In this document: positions 41,700 through 50,379 of the stretch, one piece after another | How positions within the stretch are numbered: the first letter of the stretch is position 1 | Layout of the letters: each line of letters begins with the position of its first letter | From: an uncultured Flavobacteriales bacterium | GTDB taxonomy: Bacteria > Bacteroidota > Bacteroidia > Flavobacteriales > JBLHRE01 | NCBI GenBank assembly: GCA_937139155.1 | Contig: CAKZPI010000034.1 | Location: 1-64,000 of the forward strand | DNA length: 64,000 nucleotides | Direction: 5' to 3' | The notes under the pieces: model-generated | What the model was told of the DNA's origin: nothing | What the model saw: the letters and a program-made list of their open reading frames with translations, nothing else | Database searches by the model: none | Position numbers and translations under genes: made by a program

Positions 41700-43034
41700 A
41701 TGAAAAAGGCCCTCCTATTTTTCCTGGTCCTAAGCAGTAGTTTCTGTTTTGGGCAAAGCATCGATACCAACAGCCTAAACAGGTATTTAGACAGTCTTCA
41801 GGTTCATGAGAAATTCATGGGCTCGGTTGGCATTCTTAAGGATGGAAGCTTGGTTTATCAAAAAGCCGCGGGTTACGCCATGGTTCAGGGTGAGGCCGGG
41901 CAATTAGCCAATTCGGATACCAAGTATAGAATAGGTTCCATTACAAAGGTTTTTACCGCCGTCCTCATCTTGCAAATGGTTGAAGAAGAAAAGCTTGAGC
42001 TAAATCAAAGCATTGAAACTTTCTTCCCAGGCCTTACCAATGCCGATAAAATTACGGTGAGGCACCTCCTTGAGCATACATCTGGGCTTGAGAATTTAAC
42101 GGCCCGTGAAGATTATATGAGTTTCCATACCCGGGCTTTCACCCGAGAGGAGCTTATGAAAGATTATATTCATGGAAACCTTGAGTTTAAGCCTGGGGAT
42201 CAGTTTAAATATTCAAATACGGGTTATATCCTACTTGGGTTTATTTTGGAAGACCTTAACGGGAAGTCTTATGCCGACTTGATTGAAGAAAGAATTTCAA
42301 AAAAGCTTGGACTAGAATCCACCTATGTGGGCAGCACCATCAACGCTCTTTACAACGAAGCCCAATCTTATAATTACCGAGGAAGATGGGCCGTTTCCTC
42401 AGAAACCCATTCCAGCATACCTGGGGCGGCCGGAAACATTGTTTCGAGCTCTAAAGACCTTCTAAGATTTCTCGATGCCCTTTTTCATGAAGAGCTGATT
42501 TCTGATGAAAGCTTGGCCTTAATGCAAGAAATGGAAGAAGGAAATTACGGCCTGGGGCTAATGAGAGCTCCTTATTATGATCAATGGGGCTATGGTCACA
42601 ATGGTGGTATTGATGGATTCCGGTCCATGGCCTATTATTTTCCGGAAATGGACTTAGGCGTTTGCCTATTGTCCAATGCTTTGAATTACGACCTGAACCA
42701 AATGAGCATTAAGCTTATTCAAGCCGGTCTGGGAGACTCCCTTTCCATACCTAGCTTTCAGGCCCCTAAACTTAGCGCCGATCAACTTAATCCTTGTGCC
42801 GGTACGTTCTATACTGATCTTACTCCCCTCGAAATTAAATTCTGGGTTTCAGAAGGAAGCCTTTTTGCCCAAGCAACGGGTCAATCTTCTTTTTCACTCA
42901 CCCCTGTTTCTGAAACTGAATTCAAGTTCGAGGCCGCCCAACTTCGAATTATTTTCAAGGATAAAAAGAAAGGGAAATATCAATCCATGACCTTGATTCA
43001 AGGGGGCGAATTACTCTTCAAAAGAAAAAAATGA
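41700..43034 (+). CDS. Beta-lactamase-fold serine hydrolase (class C / AmpC-like family)
   Basis: The 444-residue exported protein has a signal peptide (1-19, ending SFCFGQ). Its beta-lactamase-related domain has the nucleophile S80-x-x-K83 in IGSITKVFTAVLI, the YSN motif in FKYSNTGYILLG, and HNGGIDGF at the place of the KTG box. LLEHTSGLENL is also typical. The C-terminal ~100 residues are a lipocalin-like extension. Members hydrolyse peptides or esters; the substrate is unknown. It is 12 bases after the peptidase gene and overlaps the next gene by four bases. Confidence 0.9.
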   Translation: MKKALLFFLVLSSSFCFGQSIDTNSLNRYLDSLQVHEKFMGSVGILKDGSLVYQKAAGYAMVQGEAGQLANSDTKYRIGSITKVFTAVLILQMVEEEKLELNQSIETFFPGLTNADKITVRHLLEHTSGLENLTAREDYMSFHTRAFTREELMKDYIHGNLEFKPGDQFKYSNTGYILLGFILEDLNGKSYADLIEERISKKLGLESTYVGSTINALYNEAQSYNYRGRWAVSSETHSSIPGAAGNIVSSSKDLLRFLDALFHEELISDESLALMQEMEEGNYGLGLMRAPYYDQWGYGHNGGIDGFRSMAYYFPEMDLGVCLLSNALNYDLNQMSIKLIQAGLGDSLSIPSFQAPKLSADQLNPCAGTFYTDLTPLEIKFWVSEGSLFAQATGQSSFSLTPVSETEFKFEAAQLRIIFKDKKKGKYQSMTLIQGGELLFKRKK

Positions 43035-44662
43035 GAAGCTTTTTTCTGGTATTTTTTATAGGATTCAGCTTTTGCCAAGCACAAACCGTTGGCCTTTTTC
43101 AAAACGATACTGCCTCTTACAATGGATATACCCTTTTCGCCCCAGCGGCCTTTTACGATACCTATCTAATTGACAATTGTGGAAAGGAAATCAATACCTG
43201 GACCTCAACCTATCTCCCCGGACTATCGGCTTACATTCTTCCGGACGGCGATTTATTGAGAACAGGAAGGGTGAATTCTTCCTTTTTTAGTGGTGGTGGT
43301 TCAGGAGGTATTCTTGAACGTTACGATTGGGATGGTAATTTAGAGTGGTCGTACCAAATGTCTGATTCCCTGATCCATCAACATCATGATATTGAGCCCC
43401 TCCCCAACGGAAACATTCTAGTCCTAACCTGGGAGCGATTCTTGAGAAACCAAGCTTTGGCTGCCGGCCGTGACACCAGTCGAATTCAAAACGAAATCTG
43501 GCTTACCGCAATTTTTGAAATTCAACCCATTGGGTCAACCGGAGCCAATATTGTTTGGGAATGGCATGCCATGGATCACCTTATTCAAGAGAATACCCCC
43601 CTTGCTGCAAATTTTGGAATTGTTTCCGATCATCCAGAAAAAATAAACTTCAATTATTACCACCCTCAAATGGGCGGAATTGTCAATCCTGATTTTATGC
43701 ATAGCAACGGGATTGATTACAATCCTGAAAAAGATCAAATCCTGATTTCTTCTAGGAATTTTTCAGAATTATGGATCATTGATCATAGCACGAGTACCCA
43801 AGAAGCAGCCGGTAGTTCAGGTGGAAAGTATGGAAAGGGAGGAGATTTACTCTATCGATTTGGTAACCCAGCAGCTTATAACCGAGGGACCACAAACGAT
43901 CAAGTTTTTTTCGCACAGCATGATGGAAAGTGGATCCAAAATGGTTACCCCGGATTTCCTGGTATCACACTTTTTAACAATACCCCAACCCAAACCTCTT
44001 CCGCCGTTTTATCTTTTACTCCGCCTGAAGACAGTGCAGGATATTATACCTCCCCAGGTAACCAAGCCTATGGTCCGGCTACAGCCGATTGGAGCTTTCA
44101 GTCTACGGATATTTTTTCTGCCAATGTTTCAGGAGCCCAAAGGCTTCCCAATGGTAACACCTTAGTTTGTTCAGGAAGGGGTGGGAAATTTTTTGAATAT
44201 GACCTCCAGAAAAATCTGGTATGGGCCTATCGGAGTCCGGTAGATTTCAACGGACCCGTAAACCAAGGGAGCACCCCCTTGCAAGCAACTGTATTTAGGG
44301 CGGAGCGTTACGGTGAGGGGTATTCAGCTTTCGCCGGAAGAAACTTAAGTCCCGGATCACCTATTGAAAATAACCCGGACAATTATACCTGTACCACTTA
44401 CCCAAACATTGGTCTTGATGAAGATGAGAAAATTGAAATTCGGTTTCTTAACCCCATCCAAGATTTCTGGCAAATTGAATTCTCAAAACCCCTGACTGGA
44501 AATTGGGTTCTCTATGACCTTTCAGGAAAAATAATTGATCAGGGCAGATTTGAAAAAAATATGCAAATTGCCCGCCAAGTATTTAATGGTCAGGCTGGAA
44601 TTTATTTCCTTCACATTGACTCGCCCAAATTAACCAGCACTATAAAACTCCTTAAATTCTAA
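43031..44662 (+). CDS. Aryl-sulfotransferase-like (ASST family) secreted protein with T9SS domain, copy 1
   Basis: The 543-residue protein has a signal peptide (1-17, ending FCQAQ) and an ASST-type propeller. Conserved stretches include HQHHDIEPLPNGNILVL, MHSNGIDYNPEKDQILIS, SELWIIDHST, GDLLYRFGNP and GAQRLPNGNTLVCSG, which contain the histidines expected around the active site of arylsulfate sulfotransferases. The C-terminal ~75 residues (IEIRFLNPIQDFWQIEF onward) form a type A T9SS sorting domain with a divergent first motif. True sulfotransferase activity is unproven. It is a tandem paralogue of the next gene, with a one-base overlap. Confidence 0.82.
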   Translation: MRSFFLVFFIGFSFCQAQTVGLFQNDTASYNGYTLFAPAAFYDTYLIDNCGKEINTWTSTYLPGLSAYILPDGDLLRTGRVNSSFFSGGGSGGILERYDWDGNLEWSYQMSDSLIHQHHDIEPLPNGNILVLTWERFLRNQALAAGRDTSRIQNEIWLTAIFEIQPIGSTGANIVWEWHAMDHLIQENTPLAANFGIVSDHPEKINFNYYHPQMGGIVNPDFMHSNGIDYNPEKDQILISSRNFSELWIIDHSTSTQEAAGSSGGKYGKGGDLLYRFGNPAAYNRGTTNDQVFFAQHDGKWIQNGYPGFPGITLFNNTPTQTSSAVLSFTPPEDSAGYYTSPGNQAYGPATADWSFQSTDIFSANVSGAQRLPNGNTLVCSGRGGKFFEYDLQKNLVWAYRSPVDFNGPVNQGSTPLQATVFRAERYGEGYSAFAGRNLSPGSPIENNPDNYTCTTYPNIGLDEDEKIEIRFLNPIQDFWQIEFSKPLTGNWVLYDLSGKIIDQGRFEKNMQIARQVFNGQAGIYFLHIDSPKLTSTIKLLKF

Positions 44663-46314
44663 TGAAAAACGTATTCCTCGGACTCCTATCCTTTGCCTTT
44701 CTTGGCCTTAACGCACAAAACACAGTGGGACTTTTATCGGTTAAACCGAACTCCGTTCAAGATGGCTACACGCTCATCTACCCACATAACCAAAGCAATG
44801 TTTACTTAATTGATAACTGTGGAGAAATTGCCCATGTATGGACTGACAACCAATACGTTCCGGGTAATTCTGCGGAAATAAGTCAGGATGGAAAATTATA
44901 CCGAGCCATTCGAGAAAATACTTCTACTCAACATTTCCATTTTGTAGGTGGAGCCGGAGAGGGCTTTGAAATTAAAGACTGGAACAATAACGTGCTTTGG
45001 CGTTGGTTCTACTCCGATTCCTTGGTTCGGGCACATCATGATTTTACGGTTATGCCCAATGGAAATATTTTGGCCATTGCTTGGGAAAAACTTGATTCAC
45101 TTCAGGCCATTGCCGAGGGTAGAGACCCAAACTTCATGGCCCATCCAGAGCTCTGGCCCGAGCAAATTGTAGAGATTGAGCCCATTGGCACTGACTCTGC
45201 AAAAATCGTCTGGAAATGGAGGTCCATTGATCACGTTGTACAAGATTATGACTCTACAAAAGCCAATTTTGGAGTAATCTCTCAAAACCCACATAAGATA
45301 AATTTGAACTATGGAAGTCCTAAAGATGACTGGCTGCATAGCAATGCCATTGACTATAATCCTGGCTTGGATCAAATTGTAATTTCTGTTCCTACCTTCA
45401 ACGAGATTTGGGTGATTGATCATAGCACAACTACCTCTCAAGCAGCTAGCTCTACAGGCGGTTTGGCCGGAAAAGGAGGAGACTTACTCTATCGTTGGGG
45501 AAATCCTGAAGCTTATGGAAGAGGTGATTCAACCGATCAAATGCTTTATTATCAGCACGACATTCATTGGGCAGATCTAGAGCTTGACAATTCTGACCCT
45601 GATTTCAACAAATTTGTGGTTTTCAATAACCGGGTTATGAATGCTTATAGTCACCCCGGAATTTTTGCTCCAGTTTTTGATACCTACGATTGGGAATATC
45701 CGATGAACGGAAATACCTGGGGACCTTCAAATTTTGATTATGAATTTGTACATCCAGACACGGCTCTCACCTTTTCAACCGGATTAAGCTCTGCACAAAA
45801 ATTGCCGAACGGAAACATGCTAATGGTTGCTGGAAGAACCGGTTATATCTACGAAGTGGCTCCAAATGGCACGCTAGTTTTTGAGTATAGAACTCCTTTA
45901 ACCGGAGGTAATCCGGTGGCCCAAGGAACCCAACTTCAGTCCAATGCCAACCTTACATTCAAGGCCAAGAAATACACAGCTTCTTATCCAGCTTTCGCTG
46001 GAAAGGACTTAAGCGGAAAAGGTTTTATTGAATTGAACCCTGACACCAGTTATTGCCAGAACTTTCTGTCTGCAGAGATCCTTGAGCAAAGCCATTTCAA
46101 CCTCTACCCCAACCCTGGAAACGGAAGGCTAAATCTTGAAACGGAAGCCAATACATTCAGTCTTGAAATTTGGAATACAAACGGACAGGTAATCCGAAGA
46201 ACAGAAAACCAAAGGCAAATTGATATCAGCGATTTGCCGAACGGAATGTACATCCTACGCTACCAGGATGCACAAACGATTGAATCAAGAACTTATATTA
46301 AATCTAATCTTTAA
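44662..46314 (+). CDS. Aryl-sulfotransferase-like (ASST family) secreted protein with T9SS domain, copy 2
   Basis: The 550-residue paralogue of the preceding gene has a signal peptide (1-18, ending GLNAQ). It shares the landmarks AHHDFTVMPNGNILAIAW, LHSNAIDYNPGLDQIVIS, NEIWVIDHST, GDLLYRWGNPEAYGRG and SAQKLPNGNMLMVAGR. The T9SS C-terminal domain is canonical (HFNLYPNPGNGRLNLE to the end). The ATG overlaps the previous stop by one base (TAATG). Coexpressed tandem copies may act on different sulfated acceptors or may have a non-catalytic binding role. Confidence 0.85.
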   Translation: MKNVFLGLLSFAFLGLNAQNTVGLLSVKPNSVQDGYTLIYPHNQSNVYLIDNCGEIAHVWTDNQYVPGNSAEISQDGKLYRAIRENTSTQHFHFVGGAGEGFEIKDWNNNVLWRWFYSDSLVRAHHDFTVMPNGNILAIAWEKLDSLQAIAEGRDPNFMAHPELWPEQIVEIEPIGTDSAKIVWKWRSIDHVVQDYDSTKANFGVISQNPHKINLNYGSPKDDWLHSNAIDYNPGLDQIVISVPTFNEIWVIDHSTTTSQAASSTGGLAGKGGDLLYRWGNPEAYGRGDSTDQMLYYQHDIHWADLELDNSDPDFNKFVVFNNRVMNAYSHPGIFAPVFDTYDWEYPMNGNTWGPSNFDYEFVHPDTALTFSTGLSSAQKLPNGNMLMVAGRTGYIYEVAPNGTLVFEYRTPLTGGNPVAQGTQLQSNANLTFKAKKYTASYPAFAGKDLSGKGFIELNPDTSYCQNFLSAEILEQSHFNLYPNPGNGRLNLETEANTFSLEIWNTNGQVIRRTENQRQIDISDLPNGMYILRYQDAQTIESRTYIKSNL

Positions 46315-46326
46315 CAACCATTTTCT

Positions 46327-46761
46327 ATGGAAGAAGTGAACGAAACCATCGATGCTGGAGTCGGTGGAGAATTGAAACTTGACGCTCGCGGCCTTGACCT
46401 TCTGGCAAGGACGGCTAAGTGGAGCAAATTTATGGCCATCGTGATATTTATTGGGGTTGGCCTTATGGTCCTGGTATCTTTGCTAGGTTCAGCCTTTATG
46501 AGCAATATCACAGGTGGATCATTTTTCTCAGTGATTTTAAATATGTTGGTAAGCCTTCTCTACATATTCCCCGCCTTGTACTTGTTTAGGTTCTCGGTTA
46601 AAATCAACGAAGCCATTATGGTTCAAGATCATTTCACCTTGAGCGATGCCTTTGAAAACCTCTATAAGCACTACCGTTTCATTGGCATTTTAATGATCGT
46701 TATGTTCGGACTTATGGTATTAGGAGGCCTATTTGCAGGACTTGGTTTGGCCATGTCATAG
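46327..46761 (+). CDS. DUF5362 family membrane protein
   Basis: The 144-residue protein has an acidic, glycine-containing N-terminus, then ARTAKWSKFMAIVIFIGVGLM and three more hydrophobic helices. The pattern fits DUF5362, a Bacteroidota family of small four-helix inner-membrane proteins without known function. It starts 12 bases after the second ASST gene and is followed by an intrinsic terminator, so it is the last gene of this operon. Confidence 0.75.
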   Translation: MEEVNETIDAGVGGELKLDARGLDLLARTAKWSKFMAIVIFIGVGLMVLVSLLGSAFMSNITGGSFFSVILNMLVSLLYIFPALYLFRFSVKINEAIMVQDHFTLSDAFENLYKHYRFIGILMIVMFGLMVLGGLFAGLGLAMS

Positions 46762-46777
46762 AAGATAAAACCCTCTT

Positions 46778-46816
46778 AAAAAAAAGCCCTTTCCCTAGTG
46801 ATGAGGGCTTTTTTTA
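46778..46816 (+). terminator. Intrinsic terminator of the peptidase-ASST operon
   Basis: AAAAAGCCCT (46781-46790) pairs with AGGGCTTTTT (46804-46813), followed by a run of T. It lies 16 bases after the DUF5362 stop. Confidence 0.9.
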
Positions 46817-46918
46817 TGGACCTGATTACTGACCCTTTAAGAGCCACCAGAGGGATTTGGATTTCCACCTGATCATCTTTCCTTCAAGATTCCTATCTTT
46901 TCAGGAAATCTAAATCAA

Positions 46919-47356
46919 ATGGCCGAGAAAGAAATTCACAAGACCTATTCAAGCAAGAGTACTGTGGTTCATTGGGAGCCCAAAAAGTGCATTCACTCAA
47001 AACTATGTTGGAAAGGTTTAATGCAGGTATTCAATCCCCAAAACCGACCGTGGATCAACATGGAAGGTGCCAGTGATGATCGAATTCGAAAACAAGTTGA
47101 CCAATGCCCTTCCGGAGCCTTATCCTGGGAGGCGATTGGAGAAAATGAAAAATCACAAATTCAAAATCAAGGTTCTATAATGAAGGTAACGGTAAGCAAA
47201 AATGGTCCTTATTTAATTAAGGGAAAGGTAGAAATTGAGCATTCAGATGGAAGAATTGAGCAAAAGGAAAAAGTAGTGGCTCTTTGCAGATGTGGAGCGT
47301 CTAAAAACAAGCCTTATTGCGATGGAAACCACAGCAAGGAAGATTTTCAAGCCTAA
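46919..47356 (+). CDS. YjdI-type [4Fe-4S] mono-cluster protein fused to a CDGSH iron-sulfur domain
   Basis: The 145-residue cytoplasmic protein has two metal modules. The N-terminal Fer4_19/YjdI-type domain (about 12-72) has KKCIHSKLCWKGL and QCPSGALSW, supplying the cluster cysteines. The C-terminal CDGSH-type domain (about 88-143) has CRCGASKNKPYCDGNH, matching C-X-C-X2-S-X3-P-X-C-D-G-X-H, which ligates a 2Fe-2S cluster by three Cys and one His. Its role in electron transfer or redox sensing is inferred from the families only. It is a single-gene unit after the operon terminator. Confidence 0.88.
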   Translation: MAEKEIHKTYSSKSTVVHWEPKKCIHSKLCWKGLMQVFNPQNRPWINMEGASDDRIRKQVDQCPSGALSWEAIGENEKSQIQNQGSIMKVTVSKNGPYLIKGKVEIEHSDGRIEQKEKVVALCRCGASKNKPYCDGNHSKEDFQA

Positions 47357-47370
47357 AATTTGAGAAAAAA

Positions 47371-47505
47371 ATAAGGCCACCGAACCACCAGTGGCCTTAA
47401 GCGAAACAACCAATCAAGCTAATTCTACTTAGCTAGACTTAGGCCACCACAGCCTAAGATTTTCGTTCCGAGAATTCGGAAAACAATGTAGTATATTGTT
47501 CAAAG
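47371..47505 (-). ncRNA. Candidate structured small RNA or structured lnt 3' UTR
   Basis: The 304-base gap after lnt holds four consecutive hairpins on the minus strand: AACAAT/ATTGTT (47482-47500), TTCCGA/TCGGAA (47466-47481), CTTAGGC/GCCTAAG (47438-47458) and TAAGGCCAC/GTGGCCTTA (47372-47399). The last is followed by a T-run on the minus strand only. A weak promoter, TTTG-N17-GATCTTTG, lies just upstream of the first hairpin. It could be an independent RNA of about 130 bases or the 3' end of the lnt transcript. I see no coding frame and no known RNA family. Confidence 0.35.
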
Positions 47506-47660
47506 ATCAAAAGGGCGATAGGATTCAAATCGTTTACCCTTTCTTTTCTGTTGACAAAAATTGCAATTGAATCCAAACTACAAAATGATTTAGGTCACTA
47601 ACATGTAGAAAGTGACGCATCTTACTTTTTTGGTGCCTTAACAAACATCTTCTTACCCGC

Positions 47661-49256
47661 TCACTTTGCATACTCAGGCAACCTTGACTTCACAAAACCG
47701 TAAAGAATCAAAAGTCCGGCAAAAAACATTGAAATTCTGCCTAAATAATCCCCATACCGGACATAAAAGCTTAGGTCGTTTCTCAGGTAAAGGGTTTCTT
47801 TCAAACTTGCGTCTTCCTTGAATTCCGTTTTTACAACTACCTCTCCCAGGGGGTTAATGAAACCAGATATCCCGGTATTCGCTGCTCTGGCAATCCATCT
47901 CCTTCCTTCAACCGCTCTTAATTTGGCATAGGAAAAATGCTGCTTGTACCCTGGGGTATCTCCCCACCAATCGTCGTTGGTAATTATGGCTAAGAATCCG
48001 GCCCCGGCCTCAATGAAATCACCTACATAATCTCCGCAAACTGATTCATAACAAATGATAGGAGCTACCGAACCCATATCCGAAACAAAAGTACTTGCCG
48101 AGTCTTGTTTCCCTAAGGTTCCTGTAGTGCCGCCTAAGTCAAAGGCCAAGGACTTCAATGGCTTTAGAATTTCATCGTAGGGCATTTGCTCTACCCCAGG
48201 CACCAATTTTGACTTTTGGTACATGTGAGTTTCCCCGGAAGGGTGAAGAAAAAGGGCAGAATTATACGCATCGTACCAGAATCTGCCAGATTTATGATAC
48301 CTAGCCGAACCGGTTGGCGGATTCAATCCATCCTCCTTAAACCTCTGAAAGGTGGATGCTCCTGTAATGATGTTTAGTTTCGGATTATCCTTCCTCAAGG
48401 ATTTGAGGCCATCCAAGGCCCAGTTCTCATCCAATTCTGCATGCCAGATACCATTGGGAATGGCGGTTTCTGGATAAATCACCCAATCGGTACTAGATAG
48501 GTCTTGACTCTTAGCAAGGCGAATCAACTTATTCAATTGCTGGGCTACGGGAATTTCATACTTCTCAGTATAGGCATCAATATTGGGTTGAACCACCACT
48601 ACTTCCACTGCCTCACCTTCCTGGGGGTCGATTCCTTTTTTAACACCCATTGAAATCAAAGGAGGAAGGATGGCCACCAAAATCAAAATCCCTCCAAATT
48701 TCATCCGATCTATTTTATGTTTCGACTGGTAAACCTGATACCCCATTAAATTGAAAATCCAGATCCAAAGACTTCCTCCTAGTACACCCGTATAAGAATA
48801 CCATTGCACCCAATCCACATTTTCAGAAAAGGCATTTCCTAGATTGAGCCAAGGCCAGATCAGTTCCCATCGGTAGTGGATGAACTCATAACTCATCCAA
48901 ATAAAAAGCAGAGAAAAAAGCCCCATTCTCAGGCCTAGTTGCCTTTTAACCCCATAGGCCAATCGCCATAAAAGAGCCATGAAGAAAGAGTTCAGCCCAA
49001 TTGCCAAACCTGCCCCTACCCCAGAAGCTAAACCCACCCACCAGGTGGTTAACCCATTCCAAACCAACATAGAAATCAGGGCCAAAAGAAAAATTCTACG
49101 TCCGGGCTTTGGACCAAGGTTACCTGCAGCAAAGGCCCAAATCAAAGGAATCCAAGCCACGAAAATTAAGGGGGTAAAACCGAAGGTTGGCCAGGAAAGA
49201 CTGAGTAGAATTCCGGTTTTTAAGGCTGCCAGCCAGGGAAGTAATGGGTTTTGCAT
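47661..49256 (-). CDS. lnt: Apolipoprotein N-acyltransferase Lnt
   Basis: Lnt transfers the third acyl chain to the N-terminal Cys of lipoproteins in the inner membrane. The 531-residue protein has about seven membrane helices in the first 200 residues and one at the C-terminus. Between them is a periplasmic nitrilase-like domain with the Glu-Lys-Cys triad in VIYPETAIPNG, YQKSKLVPGVEQMPY and PIICYESVCGDYV (Cys about 400). ITNDDWWGDTPGYKQH is also typical. It lies 11 bases after the PorV-like gene on the same strand. Confidence 0.93.
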   Translation of the reverse strand: MQNPLLPWLAALKTGILLSLSWPTFGFTPLIFVAWIPLIWAFAAGNLGPKPGRRIFLLALISMLVWNGLTTWWVGLASGVGAGLAIGLNSFFMALLWRLAYGVKRQLGLRMGLFSLLFIWMSYEFIHYRWELIWPWLNLGNAFSENVDWVQWYSYTGVLGGSLWIWIFNLMGYQVYQSKHKIDRMKFGGILILVAILPPLISMGVKKGIDPQEGEAVEVVVVQPNIDAYTEKYEIPVAQQLNKLIRLAKSQDLSSTDWVIYPETAIPNGIWHAELDENWALDGLKSLRKDNPKLNIITGASTFQRFKEDGLNPPTGSARYHKSGRFWYDAYNSALFLHPSGETHMYQKSKLVPGVEQMPYDEILKPLKSLAFDLGGTTGTLGKQDSASTFVSDMGSVAPIICYESVCGDYVGDFIEAGAGFLAIITNDDWWGDTPGYKQHFSYAKLRAVEGRRWIARAANTGISGFINPLGEVVVKTEFKEDASLKETLYLRNDLSFYVRYGDYLGRISMFFAGLLILYGFVKSRLPEYAK

Positions 49257-49267
49257 GCGCTTCTAGT

Positions 49268-50314
49268 TTAGAAGGCGAATTTTACAGAAAAAATATTGGA
49301 GTACAAGGCCACCGACTGATCGCCTATATCGGTCAAGGCATAGTCAATTTGAATATTATTATATACCAGTCCCAGGCCTAAATTAGGCTGAAAACCAAGG
49401 GTTTGCCCACCAGATATTTCTTGATAATTCTGAAAATTACCCATGCCCAACCGTAGGAAGACAAAGTTTTCATAATCAAAATTTAATCCGAGGGCTGGGG
49501 TAAAGGAGGCAAAGTTGGTTGAAATAAGGTCATTTCGTTTTCCGTCAAAGCTTCCAAAGAGGTCAATTTCCGCTTCCAGGCCAATTCCTTCGTAAATCGT
49601 AAAATCTCTTGAGGCTCCAACTTGAAGACTTGGAAGCGTTATTTCAAGGGCATCTTCAGGAAGTTCGTTTCCTGTTTCCTCAAGTGTTTCCGAAAACGAA
49701 TCCGGATTAATGAACCAGGCGTTGAAGGTTCCGGTAATATCTCTCAGAACCACTCCGGTTTTCCATCCTTTCCATTCCGTTTGAGCACCTAGGTCAAAGC
49801 CAAATCCAATGGCTCTGGCAAAATCACCAATATGCCTATAAACCAGCTTTGCATTAACCCCTACGGTAAACCGGTCTTTAAAGGGCTGGGCATAACTTGC
49901 AATCACCGCATAATCGGCAGCATTGAAAAGAGAGATTCGGTCATAATCAACATTTCCGTCTGCATCAATAAGCTCCGAAGTATTGAGAATATCATCCACT
50001 CCAAAGCGGATCAGACTTAGGCCAACGGCTTTTCCATTATCAAGAGGCATGGCCCCCGCCAGGTAATTATAATTGGCAATTCCGGCAAAATAAGAGGCGT
50101 GCATGATGCCTGCCTCCCGGGTTTGAAGATTGCCAAGTCCCGCTGGATTCCAATAAGCCGCCTGAACCCCTTGGCTTGTAGCCACAACAGCCCCGGCCTT
50201 TGCCATGGCATCGGCTCCAATTCCAATTTTCAGGAATTCATTGCTATACTTCCGTCCTTGAGCATTAGCCAAGACCGTAAAAAGTAGGAGAAAAGAAAAA
50301 AGAAGGAATCTCAT
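49268..50314 (-). CDS. PorV/PorQ family outer-membrane protein (T9SS-related)
   Basis: The 348-residue beta-barrel protein has a signal peptide (1-18, ending VLANAQ). The N-terminal segment FLKIGIGADAMAKAGAVVATSQGVQAAYWNPAGLG is characteristic of the PorV/PorQ (FadL-like) family. Strands continue to a C-terminal Phe (IFSVKFAF). PorV delivers cargo to the T9SS attachment machinery; paralogues such as the PorV2 group are common and less understood, and this looks like one of those rather than canonical PorV. It is cotranscribed with lnt. Confidence 0.8.
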   Translation of the reverse strand: MRFLLFSFLLLFTVLANAQGRKYSNEFLKIGIGADAMAKAGAVVATSQGVQAAYWNPAGLGNLQTREAGIMHASYFAGIANYNYLAGAMPLDNGKAVGLSLIRFGVDDILNTSELIDADGNVDYDRISLFNAADYAVIASYAQPFKDRFTVGVNAKLVYRHIGDFARAIGFGFDLGAQTEWKGWKTGVVLRDITGTFNAWFINPDSFSETLEETGNELPEDALEITLPSLQVGASRDFTIYEGIGLEAEIDLFGSFDGKRNDLISTNFASFTPALGLNFDYENFVFLRLGMGNFQNYQEISGGQTLGFQPNLGLGLVYNNIQIDYALTDIGDQSVALYSNIFSVKFAF

Positions 50315-50379
50315 CGGCTTTTAGAGCTTTTGGCAAATAAAACCCATTTTTGGGCAAGATATTGCAAAACCCTAAAAAT

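Noticed and set aside
43779..44165. 128-residue plus-strand frame inside the first ASST-like gene
   Set aside because: It is an out-of-frame shadow of a gene with clear signal peptide, propeller motifs and sorting domain.
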